64,000 nt of DNA from Propionivibrio soli (GTDB lineage Bacteria; Pseudomonadota; Gammaproteobacteria; Burkholderiales; Rhodocyclaceae). Under the pieces are notes generated by a model. The model made no database searches. It saw only the letters and a program-made list of their open reading frames with translations, and had not been told where the DNA came from. How positions within the stretch are numbered: position 1 is the stretch's first letter; each line of letters starts with the position of its first letter. The stretch is from NCBI RefSeq assembly GCF_025770765.1, contig NZ_JANZKY010000004.1, positions 186,001 through 250,000 on the forward strand, read 5' to 3'. This document shows, one piece after another, positions 16,098-24,654 of the stretch. A program made the translations under genes and the position numbers.

Positions 16098-16302
16098 CGG
16101 CGATCAATCTCAACGAAGACGGAATGCCAGGGCCGGTCGGGATGTGCGCCATCAATTGACCGAGCCCGGTTTAAGGATGGGTATCCCGACGAGACATGCA
16201 GCACCTACCGCAATGGGAAATCCGTCGTTTCTACCCTTGCTGCGGTCGTGTTCCTGACAATCCCGGGAAATTGCTCTTCCCGCCCCGGCCAATGGCCTCC
16301 GC

Positions 16303-16467
16303 TTACTTTTGCTTCACCGCCTTGGCCTCTTGCGGCCGAGGTTCCGTCTCGTTCGCGCGCCGAGCTTTTTCTGCCTCCTGGCTGCGCCGGCCACCCTGGT
16401 CCGGCATGCGGTCCGCACGGCGACTGCCCTGGTTTTCGCTGGGATACTTCTCGGAATGGCCTCTCAT
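16303..16467 (-). CDS. Small hydrophilic protein (54 aa)
   Basis: A short reading frame found by reading the minus strand: ATG at 16467, TAA at 16303-16305, preceded by CAGGAG with a 9-nt spacing. The product is very polar (Arg, Glu, Gln, Lys; starts MRGHSEKYPS and ends EAKAVKQK) with no hydrophobic segment, probably disordered. It lies in a 630-bp stretch otherwise without genes, next to another stress-type small protein gene on the same strand. No family recognised; support is the binding site plus clean start and stop. Confidence 0.55.
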   Translation of the reverse strand: MRGHSEKYPSENQGSRRADRMPDQGGRRSQEAEKARRANETEPRPQEAKAVKQK

Positions 16468-16729
16468 GACGTTGATCTCCTGAATGGTCAGCTTAGGGAA
16501 GAAGATACGAGCCCGTTTTCACCATGCACGACGGCACTGACATGCTCCAACGTCGGAGCCTTGGTCGAAACCGTACTGAGCTTGGTACAACGGAAATCCC
16601 GTTCAAGAAACGGGCAAAAGACGGACCTTCAGGAAGGGTCGGCAGAGGCAGAACAGGAAGTACATACCCCGCAACCGGCCGACCGTCGGCGCGGGGTTTG
16701 ATCGAAACGTGGTGTGCTGAGCTTAGCGA

Positions 16730-17158
16730 TCAACCGTAGTTGATCGGATGTTTCGATAGCCAGTGACCATCGCGAACACGTTCGATGTTCTTGCCGGCAC
16801 CGCGCGACATGGCGGCTGTCAGCGGCCGCGTCTTCCAGGCAAAACCGCCGGCAAAGCCGAGGACGGCGCCGAGAAGTCCGCCGGCGACGACGCCGCGAAT
16901 GGGTTTGCGGTCATCCGCCAGCACGCCACAGATTGCCCCCGCGAGCACACCGATCGTGGCAGGTTGCCAAGCGTCGCGGGCGGCTTCGGTGAGCATATCG
17001 GAAGTTTCAGGGGCTTCGAGAACGGTCCTGCTCGCTTCTTTCGCCCCTTCAATGCCCGATTCCACCAAGTCCTTGCCGTAAGCCAGGGTGTCCTTGCCGT
17101 AAGCCAGCGTTTCTTTGGCCTTGTCGGAAATACCTTTGGCCTTGTCGGAAATACTCAT
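16730..17158 (-). CDS. Hypothetical glycine-zipper-type membrane protein with N-terminal repeats
   Basis: 142 aa. The N-terminus contains two duplicated heptads (ISDKAKG/ISDKAKE and TLAYGKD twice), encoded by perfect or near-perfect 21-bp tandem repeats, predicted amphipathic helix. Residues about 68-115 are Gly/Ala-rich and hydrophobic (GVLAGAICGVLA, GVVAGGLLGAVLGFAGGFAW), a glycine-zipper-like membrane hairpin. AAGGAG lies 10 nt before the start. The helical front plus Gly-zipper layout is like DUF883/YtxH-type stress proteins, but I cannot assign a family. Confidence 0.7.
   Translation of the reverse strand: MSISDKAKGISDKAKETLAYGKDTLAYGKDLVESGIEGAKEASRTVLEAPETSDMLTEAARDAWQPATIGVLAGAICGVLADDRKPIRGVVAGGLLGAVLGFAGGFAWKTRPLTAAMSRGAGKNIERVRDGHWLSKHPINYG
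17069..17154 (-). repeat. Two sets of 21-bp tandem repeats in the gene start region
   Basis: Set 1: an 18-base identical core at 17069-17086 and 17090-17107 (21-bp period). Set 2: a 21-base unit at 17113-17133 repeated exactly at 17134-17154. Both keep the reading frame and duplicate seven codons, so copy-number change would lengthen or shorten the helical N-terminus without frameshift. Confidence 0.85.
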
Positions 17159-17593
17159 CTCGCGATACTCCTTGTTCTGTATTGAAAAACATCGGGTTCC
17201 GCATTATTACCACCGGCTCATTTCAGCCTTGCGTCAAGACGTCCGCCGTCGGGACACCAGAGATGACGAAGATGCACCGGTAATGCAGAAGACGTGACAC
17301 AGCATAACGCAAATAATTCTCCCGGCAACCCCAAGGTAGGCGAAAAACCCGCCGGGAAATGGGATCAACGGCGCTGCCGTCCTGACGCGGGGCCCGGAGA
17401 CTGATGCAAGAAGAGAGTTAAAGCTGCTGGAGCCTTGGCGCCATGAACTGCGGGATGGGAAGGCACAGGGGAAAACCAGGAGCGGCAAACAGCCCCGGCG
17501 GCGTTCCTGCAGCCTTGCAGGTCCCGAATGCGCGCCTTTTATCGAAGATCCGCCTGTGGCCAAGCTGTGCCGGCCACAGGCGGAGCAAGCCGA
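17159..17593. other. Intergenic region with one strong hairpin
   Basis: About 435 bases between the repeat-containing protein gene and the glycerophosphodiesterase gene, both minus strand. Apart from the inverted repeat at 17551-17582 described separately, no gene or promoter was convincingly seen. Confidence 0.4.
17551..17582 (-). terminator. Possible terminator hairpin after the glycerophosphodiesterase gene
   Basis: A perfect 11-bp inverted repeat (CGCCTGTGGCC and its complement) with a 10-nt loop begins 12 bp past the stop codon at 17594. There is no clear T-run after it on the minus strand, so it may act as a mRNA 3'-end stabiliser or a Rho-assisted terminator rather than a classical intrinsic one. 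Confidence 0.45.
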
Positions 17594-18772
17594 CTACATT
17601 TCCGAGCGCGCGGCGACGGCGGTATCGGAGAAGTCGCTGAAGAGTCCGTCGACACCAAGCTGGTAGAAGCGCTTGTATTCAGCCTTCGGATCGCCGTTGT
17701 AGTCGGACACCAGCAGTTCCTTCTCGTTGCGGAAAGTGAACGGGTGCACGAACAGCCCGGCCGCGTGGGCGTTCTTGACGACGTCGGTCGGCGGCAACAG
17801 TACCCGGTCTGCATCGGTGATCTTGCCGTCGCCGTTGAGATCCTTCGGCTTCCCGTCCGGGCCAAGAACCTGGGCGGCGCTCAACAGATAGGGCTTCCAC
17901 GGCCCGATGCCGTCGGCGTACGTCTTGACTTCCGCCAGCCCCGCCGGCGTCAGAAGATCCGGGAAGTTGCGGGGATCCTTATTCACCGCGAAGTCGTAAG
18001 GTTTGTCGAAGGGTGCGACCAGCGTGACGTTGCCCTTCGCATCGACGCCGTCGCCGTCGACCAGTTGAACCAGACGCACGCCGGTGAGCTTGCGCAGTTC
18101 TTTCAAGTTCGAGACCTCGAACGATTGGATGACGACGGGTGACTCCTTCGTCGTGTACCCGTACTCGGCAAGCATCTTGAGCAGGCGCGGTTCGATCGGC
18201 AGCCCGTTCTGGACATGGTAGGTCGGGTGCTTCGTTTCCGGATAGACGCCGATCGTGCGGCCGACGCGTGCCGACTCAGTTTTCGCGAGTTCGAGGATCT
18301 CGCGGAAAGTCGGGATCTGGAACTGCCCGTTGTACGACTGGTCGCGTACCGGATTCGCCTGCTTGGCGCGCAGGGTGCGCAGTTCGGCGAGCGTGAAGTC
18401 GGTGGCGAACCAGCCGGTCTCGTCCACGCCATCGACCTTGCGCGTCGTCTTGCGGCTCGCAAACTCCGGGCGCGTCGACACATCGGTCGTCGCCGTGATG
18501 TTCGGTTCATGCCGCGCGACGAGTTCGCCGTCCTTGGTCACGACGAGGTCGGGCTCGATGAAATCGGCGCCCAGTTCGATCGCCCGCTTATAGGAGGCCA
18601 TGGTGTGTTCAGGAAGGTAGCCAGCGGCGCCCCGATGCCCGATGACCTGGGGCGGCGCGCCGGTCAAGGTGGGGAACTTGCCGCTCGGGCCAGCGCCCGG
18701 GCTGGCGCACGCGGCGAGCAGTACCGCGGCGGCCGCCACGGTCAATTGTGTACGGAAGTGCATTTTTTTCAC
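17594..18772 (-). CDS. glpQ: Glycerophosphodiester phosphodiesterase lipoprotein (GlpQ type)
   Basis: 392 aa from a GTG start. The signal peptide ends in a lipobox LLAAC (about residues 17-21), so it is a lipoprotein. The GDPD barrel starts with [20 protein letters not shown] (general acid/base His and the HRG motif), then [17 protein letters not shown] (metal-binding E and D) and ARHEP (second catalytic His). GTG at 18772 is chosen over the ATG at 18763 because AGGAGG lies 7 nt upstream of GTG but 16 from [16 protein letters not shown] segment near residue 318 is an EF-hand-like calcium loop, unusual but known in secreted GlpQ relatives. It hydrolyses glycerophosphodiesters to glycerol-3-phosphate and alcohol in the envelope. 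Confidence 0.92.
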   Translation of the reverse strand: MKKMHFRTQLTVAAAAVLLAACASPGAGPSGKFPTLTGAPPQVIGHRGAAGYLPEHTMASYKRAIELGADFIEPDLVVTKDGELVARHEPNITATTDVSTRPEFASRKTTRKVDGVDETGWFATDFTLAELRTLRAKQANPVRDQSYNGQFQIPTFREILELAKTESARVGRTIGVYPETKHPTYHVQNGLPIEPRLLKMLAEYGYTTKESPVVIQSFEVSNLKELRKLTGVRLVQLVDGDGVDAKGNVTLVAPFDKPYDFAVNKDPRNFPDLLTPAGLAEVKTYADGIGPWKPYLLSAAQVLGPDGKPKDLNGDGKITDADRVLLPPTDVVKNAHAAGLFVHPFTFRNEKELLVSDYNGDPKAEYKRFYQLGVDGLFSDFSDTAVAARSEM

Positions 18773-19323
18773 GTTTTTTCCTCCTGAACAGTTGAAGCGG
18801 TAGATGAAAACTGCAGGCCTGCCGTCATGCTTGCATCCCCAGATGACGGTCATATTTCGCATACTAAAAACGCGCTTTCGAACGTTACGTGCTCATTCGC
18901 GCAATGTCAATGTGTTTTTCAATACCACAAACGATCACAAACGGACGTAAATAATTCGCTTACGAACATATCACCACGTGCTGATTTGGTTCGTATCCCT
19001 AGTGGCCGTTCCCGGCTGACGGCGCGTCGAGGGCAGTCGAGCCACATACGGCCTGTCATGAAGCATGCTAGGAAGAACGGCGTCGCGGCTCTATCGAAAT
19101 TCGGCAAAGGCGCCGAGCGTATTGCTACGGGCTAGCGAGTGGCCGTTCGCGAAGCGTGGGCAAAACCGGAGCCCAGGCAGGGTAAGCGCGGGAAAGCGGC
19201 AGCCTAAGCCTATCCTCGCTCCACCACGACGAAGAAGCGCCGCCGGGCATCAGCCGGCTCCAATAGCCGTTCCTCGCACTGCCCGTACGAAGACATTTTC
19301 GTCGCCGGTCAGGAAGCGGCTAG
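18773..19323. other. Intergenic region between glpQ and malQ-treY
   Basis: About 550 bases: upstream region of glpQ (minus) and the 3' flank of the trehalose operon (also minus). It contains the glpQ promoter candidate and a locally A/T-rich stretch around 18840-18990. No terminator with T-run was seen after the malQ-treY stop and no small gene is supported. Confidence 0.45.
18882..18910 (-). promoter_or_regulatory. Probable sigma-70 promoter of glpQ
   Basis: On the minus strand a perfect TTGACA (-35, 18905-18910) is followed after exactly 17 bp by TAACGT (-10, 18882-18887). The predicted start near 18875 gives a leader of about 100 nt to the GTG at 18772. The -10 is only a 3/6 match, so strength is uncertain. 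Confidence 0.5.
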
Positions 19324-22300
19324 TTATTCGCCGTCGGGGACGAGCAAAGCCATCGGCAACGCATCGAAGAGGCTCGAAAGCTCGATGCCTACCTGGTTGC
19401 GCACCCGGCTGGGCGCAACGACGCGGCCGCCAAGCGTATCGCGCCAGCGTGTCGGCAAGGAGTGCCCTGCGCGCGGCCAGGGCAGGCTGACCACCGTTTG
19501 GCGCCATAAGGAGGCATCGGCGACGCGCTCCGGGTCGCCTTCGGTCAGGCCATAGAGTAGACGCGAGGCAATGACGACCACCATGCCACCGTCTTCGTCG
19601 GCACGTGCAAAGGCAATGACGTGCTGCGCCGCTGGACCGCTCACGTCGAGCGGGATATAACGGCCGAAACGCATGGGCCGATCGAAACGCTGCCGGGTCT
19701 GCAGAGCACGCCACAACACATAGAGCTTGACCCGCCCGTCCTCCATGTCGCCGACGAGCGCGCGTAGCACCTCCGGTCGAGCGTTGGCATCGGGGAAATC
19801 GCGCCGCAACTCGGCGAAACGGCGTCGTGCGAGAGAGAAATCCACCGGGCGGCGATTGTCGGGGTCCACCAGACTCAGGTTCCAGAGCTCGCACCCCTGG
19901 TAGATGTCGGGCACGCCCGGCACCGTGAGCTTGAGCAACAGCATGTTCAGGCTGTTGAAAGCGCCGAAGCGCGCGACGAGGCGCTGGAACGGGAGGAAAT
20001 CGGCGAGGAAGCGGTCACGGCGCGGACCGGCGCCCAGCAGCCGACGAATGAACGTGGTCAGCGCGTTTTCGTACGCCGCGTCGGTATTCATCCAACTCGT
20101 GTGCTGTTTCGCTTCGCGTGCCGCCTTCAGCATATAGGCTTCAAGGCGGGCAACGAGGTCGGACGCGGTTTCCGCGTCAAGGTCTGCGTCCGTGGATTGC
20201 ATCGGCCAGACGCCAAGCATCGTCTGATAGAGCAGATACTCGTCGTTAGGCGCCGGAGCATGCTCGGCGCCAACGCGCATCTTGCGCCCTGCATTCAACC
20301 GGCCCCAGCGACGCAGAGCCAGGCGCCAGGCGCCGGACATCTCGGAAAGCACATTGATGCGCGCACGCACGTCTTCCGAACGCTTCGTATCATGCGTCGA
20401 AGAAGCGAGCAGCCCGAACGGATGCGAGCATCCGGCACGCTCGTTGGCTGCGTGGAAATCCTCGACAGCGGTGCCAAAGGTACGCGGGTCACCGCCTACC
20501 TCGTTCAGCGACACCAGCCGGTTGTAGCGATAGAACGCCGTATCCTCCATCGCCTTGGCCATCACCGGTGCGGTGAACTGCTGGAAACGGTGAGCGAAAC
20601 GCAGTTTCAGCTCCCGCAGTTGCGGGTCGGGTTCGGCAGGCGCCGACAGCAGCACTTCCCGCACGAACTGCAGCACCGTCGGGTCACCGGCCAGTTCGCG
20701 CCGAGCGGCTTCGTCAACGGCACGCTCGATATAGCGGCGATCGGTTTCCGACACGCCGCGCGGTCCGATGTAGCTGCGATAAACGGGGAAGCCGGCGACG
20801 ATTTCCATCAGTGCGCTGCGCAGCCGGCTGCGCGTGAAGTCGCGCGTGCGCCGGTCGCGCTGTGCGATCTCATGCAGACGATAGGCCAGAATGCCCACCT
20901 CGCCGGGCAGCGAGTGCGTCATGATGAGTTCACGCGCGTCGAGCAGCACTTCGCCGAAGTCCCGCGCTTCGCCCGTGAAAGCACGGTAGACGCGGGAAAA
21001 CCGCGACTCCTGGGCGGCGTCCACAAACAGGGTGTTGCTGAAGTTGGCAAAGCGGTAGCCCGTTTCCCCGTGCACCGGCCAGTCGGCTGGCAACGGCTCG
21101 AACTCGCCGACGATCTTCTCGACGACGACGTACAAGGCCGGCGGTTCGCCGCCGTTGGCCGGGGAGCCTTCAACCGCGCCTTGGTTGCGCGCGCGCCAAA
21201 TCTCCGCGTAGCGGCTTTGCAGGCGCTCAAAATACCGGGCCGGGTCGGACAATCCGTCGGGGTGGTCGATGCGCAGGCCGCTGATCCGGCCTTCCTGCAG
21301 CCATTGGAAGACTCGTTCGTGAGTCGCCAAGAAGACGTCTTCGTGTTCGATGCGTAGCGCCGCGAGATCGTTGACGTCGAAAAAGCGGCGGTAGTTGATG
21401 TCGTCAGCCGCGACTCGCCACGATGCAAGCCGGTAAGCCTGCCGCTCGAGCAACACATCCATCGCGTCGAAGCTCTCCGGTTCGCCGGCACGACCGTTGA
21501 AAGCCTCGATGCGCGCGGTGATGCGCCCGCGCACAGCGGGTAACCGCGCATACAACTCGGCGAGGTGTTTCTTGAAAACGTCTTTGTTGCGCCGCCGTTC
21601 GGCCAGCTGGAGCGGTTCGCTTACGGTGCGCGGAGGCAGCGTGCGCAACGCCGCGAGCAGCGTGGCAAGGCCCGGATCGTCCGGCATCGGCGGCATTTGC
21701 ACTCCGGCGACGACGGCGGCGACGCGTGACGGCGTTTCACTCATGGGATCGCCGAGGATCAGCGGGTAATCCGCCGGATCGATCGGGAAACGATGTTCAA
21801 AGTAGCGGATGCCGAATTCGCCCTTTTCGGCGTTGAATTCGAGCTTGAGATCGCCGGCTTCGAGGACGAGGCCGTATTGGTCCCCCAGAACCGGCAACAG
21901 CACCTTGCCGCGCAATTCGGCAAAGGGCGGCTCCCAATCGATATCGAAATGATCGGCGTGTTCCGACGCCGGACCGTTTTCCAGCACGTCGGACCACCAC
22001 GGGTTTTCCGCGGCGAGGACACCCACGTGGTTGGGGACGATGTCGACCACCTGCCCCATACCCAGAGAGCGGACGCGCGTGCAATAGCGGTCGAAATCCT
22101 CGTCGGAGCCGATCTCCGGATTCACCGTCTGGTGGTCGACGATGTCGTACCCGTGCCGGCTGCCCGGCCGCGCCTTCAGGAACGGCGAGGCGTAGATATG
22201 GCTGATGCCGAGTTCGGCGAGATACGGGAGCACGGCTTCCGCATCGGCGAAACGAAAGTCGCTATGGAACTGCAGCCGATACGTGGCACGCGGAATGTCG

Positions 22301-24654
22301 GCCGTCTCCGGGTGAAACCCGCTCGGCCCCCCGCTTACCGGCAACGGCGAACAAACCCGTTCGGCGTTCATCGCCTGCACGATTGCCGCCCAGCGGGGGT
22401 CGGCGGCGATATCGGCGAGTTCGGATTCGAGTTTACGGCGCCAGTTCGGGTACTCGCTGTCGCTGGCACCGGGGAGATTCACGGCTTGCAGTTGCCCGAG
22501 TACGTCCTCCAGTTGCACGGCCGCCAGCATCGCCGGCGTGCGCGCGACAAACTGGTAGACGGCCGCGGCGAGTCGCGGGCCCGGTTCGCTGCCGCGATCC
22601 TCCGGCGCGCGCACGCCCTCGCCCGACACGCCGGCGTCCGCCAGCGCGGCGAGCATTGCCGCCTTCTCCTCGCCGCGGCGCGTTGTCCTGCGTTCGTGCT
22701 CGCCGGCATCGTGATAGATGCCCAGTTCCTGACGTATGCCGATATCGTGGCCCATCCAGTAGCCGCGCAAAGTCGGCAGATCGTGGGTACCGATGACGGC
22801 CATCGCGCGACTCGGCCATTCGGCCGGCGGACGGAATGTTCCAGCAGCCGGACCTTCGTCGGCGCGCTCGAAGTACAGCGCGCGGTATGCCAATACGCCG
22901 TGGCGCAACATGGCCTCACGCACCTCGGCCGGGACGATGCCGAGGTCTTCGCCGATCACCATGCAACGCTGCGTGGAACTTTCCAGGCACAAAAGCTGAA
23001 ACAGCGTCTCCATCGGATATTGAACGTAGGCCCCCGTCGCTGCGGTCTCGCCTGAGCCGTTCGCCGGCAGCCAGAAGAGCCTGCGCAAGCCCATGATATG
23101 GTCGATGCGCACTGCGCCGGCATGCCGCATGTTTGCGCGCAACACGGCAGCAAAGGCGGCAAAACCGCCTTCGACGAGGTGTTGTGGAACTGGTGGCGGG
23201 AAGCCCCAGTCTTGCCCGGCGCTGTTCAACTCGTCGGGCGGCGCGCCGACGTGGACTGAGAGTGCATAAAGCGCCGGCTTGGCCCATGTCTCCGACCCGC
23301 CGGGATCGACGCCGACCGCCATGTCGCGATAGAGGCCGATGCGCATTCCGCGCGCCCGGGCACGCTGCGCCACGGCCTGGAGTTGCCCTTCCGCCTGCCA
23401 CTGCAGATACTCGAAGAATTCGACACGCTCGTCGTTTTCCTGCTCGAAGGCTTCGACGGCCGGTCCATTGACATCACGGTACGCCTCGGGCCACGCGGGC
23501 CAACCCCACGCTGCCTTGTCCAGGCGATGAAAATTCTCCTGCAGCGCCTCGAACAGCGCATGCACGCGCAGACGTCGTCCGGCTTCGCGTTGGAAGTCGC
23601 GGAACAGTCCGGCGCGCTGCGTACCGCGTTCCAGATGATTGGCGCGAAAATGCCGGTAGAGGAGTTCGAGGACTTCGAACTTCGCGTGCGCCACGCCGGC
23701 GTAATCGATGAGCACCAGCGCACGCAGCGCGTCGAGCCGTTCACGGAACGCCTCCGAGCCGACCAGGTCGCGCGCCTCCCTACACTCACCGAAGTCGCGC
23801 ATCGCCTCGATGTCGAGGTAGAGAACGTTGAGCCATTCCCGATTCGATGGGCTGTACGGACTCGCGCGCTCGGGGTCGTGCGGAAAAAGCGCATGCAACG
23901 GATTGACGCCGACGAAATGCGCGCCGGCATCGGCGGCGAAATCGACCAGGCGGCGTAGATCGCCGAAGTCGCCCATGCCCCAGTCGCGGGCCGAACGCAG
24001 CGCGTAAACTTGAACCGACGGCCCCCAGGCACGCTGCCCTTCGAGCACTTCGTCGGGGTCGAAACACATGCTTGGGCAAACCAGGAGGTCGGTCTCGGCA
24101 ACGACCCGCGAGCCGGAACCGGGCGCAAACAAGGTGAGGCGATGGCGCCCCATCGGCGGTTGCGTCGCGAGTACCATCGCCATGGGGATCACGTCCCACC
24201 GTTTGTCGCCGGCATCTCCTTGAGCGCCCTGCTCAGCGGCGACGGACGCAGAGGCGGAGATGGTTGCTGCCCCCGCAAGGTTGCCTGCGCTGCCACCGGG
24301 CAGCGGCCGCGCCTTCGACACACCGCGTCGTTCGCCGTCGTCCTCCAGCTTCAAACGCCAAGGCAAAGCCTGGCCGGCCATATCGGCCGGCAGACGCAAC
24401 GTCAGGCGCGGCGCGGCACCCGCTTCGACGACCACAAGCGGCGGCAGAACCCGCTCCGCATCGGCACGATGCAGATCCTCAAGCCGCTTCGCCGCTTGCA
24501 TTTCGCTGTTGTCGCTAGCGAGGGCATGCCCGAGAGCCGCCAGCAGCGCCTGCTTGGCTTCGGCCGTCACTTCTGTCCGTTTTCCCCAGCCGTCCTCGTA
24601 GACGCCGTCGATGCCTTGGTGGGCGCACAGCGCATCGAGCGCCGCGCTACTCAT
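19324..24654 (-). CDS. Fused 4-alpha-glucanotransferase / maltooligosyltrehalose synthase (MalQ-TreY)
   Basis: 1776 aa, two complete enzymes in one chain. Residues 1 to about 755 are MalQ (GH77): RIDHIMGLRR with the nucleophile Asp near 518, GEDLGIVP with the acid/base Glu near 568 and GTHDLP near 621. After a short junction (about 755-780) the TreY domain (GH13) begins PRATYRLQFHSDFRFADAE, with LRIDHPDGLSD (nucleophile, about 1127), VVEKIVGEFE (acid/base, about 1175) and STHDTKRSED (about 1420). MalQ rearranges maltodextrins; TreY turns the reducing end into a trehalosyl unit. The start at 24654 has GGAGG five bases upstream and overlaps treZ by 8 bp. Activity of both halves is expected because the catalytic triads are intact. 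Confidence 0.95.
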   Translation of the reverse strand: MSSAALDALCAHQGIDGVYEDGWGKRTEVTAEAKQALLAALGHALASDNSEMQAAKRLEDLHRADAERVLPPLVVVEAGAAPRLTLRLPADMAGQALPWRLKLEDDGERRGVSKARPLPGGSAGNLAGAATISASASVAAEQGAQGDAGDKRWDVIPMAMVLATQPPMGRHRLTLFAPGSGSRVVAETDLLVCPSMCFDPDEVLEGQRAWGPSVQVYALRSARDWGMGDFGDLRRLVDFAADAGAHFVGVNPLHALFPHDPERASPYSPSNREWLNVLYLDIEAMRDFGECREARDLVGSEAFRERLDALRALVLIDYAGVAHAKFEVLELLYRHFRANHLERGTQRAGLFRDFQREAGRRLRVHALFEALQENFHRLDKAAWGWPAWPEAYRDVNGPAVEAFEQENDERVEFFEYLQWQAEGQLQAVAQRARARGMRIGLYRDMAVGVDPGGSETWAKPALYALSVHVGAPPDELNSAGQDWGFPPPVPQHLVEGGFAAFAAVLRANMRHAGAVRIDHIMGLRRLFWLPANGSGETAATGAYVQYPMETLFQLLCLESSTQRCMVIGEDLGIVPAEVREAMLRHGVLAYRALYFERADEGPAAGTFRPPAEWPSRAMAVIGTHDLPTLRGYWMGHDIGIRQELGIYHDAGEHERRTTRRGEEKAAMLAALADAGVSGEGVRAPEDRGSEPGPRLAAAVYQFVARTPAMLAAVQLEDVLGQLQAVNLPGASDSEYPNWRRKLESELADIAADPRWAAIVQAMNAERVCSPLPVSGGPSGFHPETADIPRATYRLQFHSDFRFADAEAVLPYLAELGISHIYASPFLKARPGSRHGYDIVDHQTVNPEIGSDEDFDRYCTRVRSLGMGQVVDIVPNHVGVLAAENPWWSDVLENGPASEHADHFDIDWEPPFAELRGKVLLPVLGDQYGLVLEAGDLKLEFNAEKGEFGIRYFEHRFPIDPADYPLILGDPMSETPSRVAAVVAGVQMPPMPDDPGLATLLAALRTLPPRTVSEPLQLAERRRNKDVFKKHLAELYARLPAVRGRITARIEAFNGRAGEPESFDAMDVLLERQAYRLASWRVAADDINYRRFFDVNDLAALRIEHEDVFLATHERVFQWLQEGRISGLRIDHPDGLSDPARYFERLQSRYAEIWRARNQGAVEGSPANGGEPPALYVVVEKIVGEFEPLPADWPVHGETGYRFANFSNTLFVDAAQESRFSRVYRAFTGEARDFGEVLLDARELIMTHSLPGEVGILAYRLHEIAQRDRRTRDFTRSRLRSALMEIVAGFPVYRSYIGPRGVSETDRRYIERAVDEAARRELAGDPTVLQFVREVLLSAPAEPDPQLRELKLRFAHRFQQFTAPVMAKAMEDTAFYRYNRLVSLNEVGGDPRTFGTAVEDFHAANERAGCSHPFGLLASSTHDTKRSEDVRARINVLSEMSGAWRLALRRWGRLNAGRKMRVGAEHAPAPNDEYLLYQTMLGVWPMQSTDADLDAETASDLVARLEAYMLKAAREAKQHTSWMNTDAAYENALTTFIRRLLGAGPRRDRFLADFLPFQRLVARFGAFNSLNMLLLKLTVPGVPDIYQGCELWNLSLVDPDNRRPVDFSLARRRFAELRRDFPDANARPEVLRALVGDMEDGRVKLYVLWRALQTRQRFDRPMRFGRYIPLDVSGPAAQHVIAFARADEDGGMVVVIASRLLYGLTEGDPERVADASLWRQTVVSLPWPRAGHSLPTRWRDTLGGRVVAPSRVRNQVGIELSSLFDALPMALLVPDGE

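Noticed and set aside
20101-21357. Long plus-strand frame of 418 codons
   Set aside because: Antisense shadow of the TreY half of the fusion gene, His/Arg/Gln-rich and without motif.
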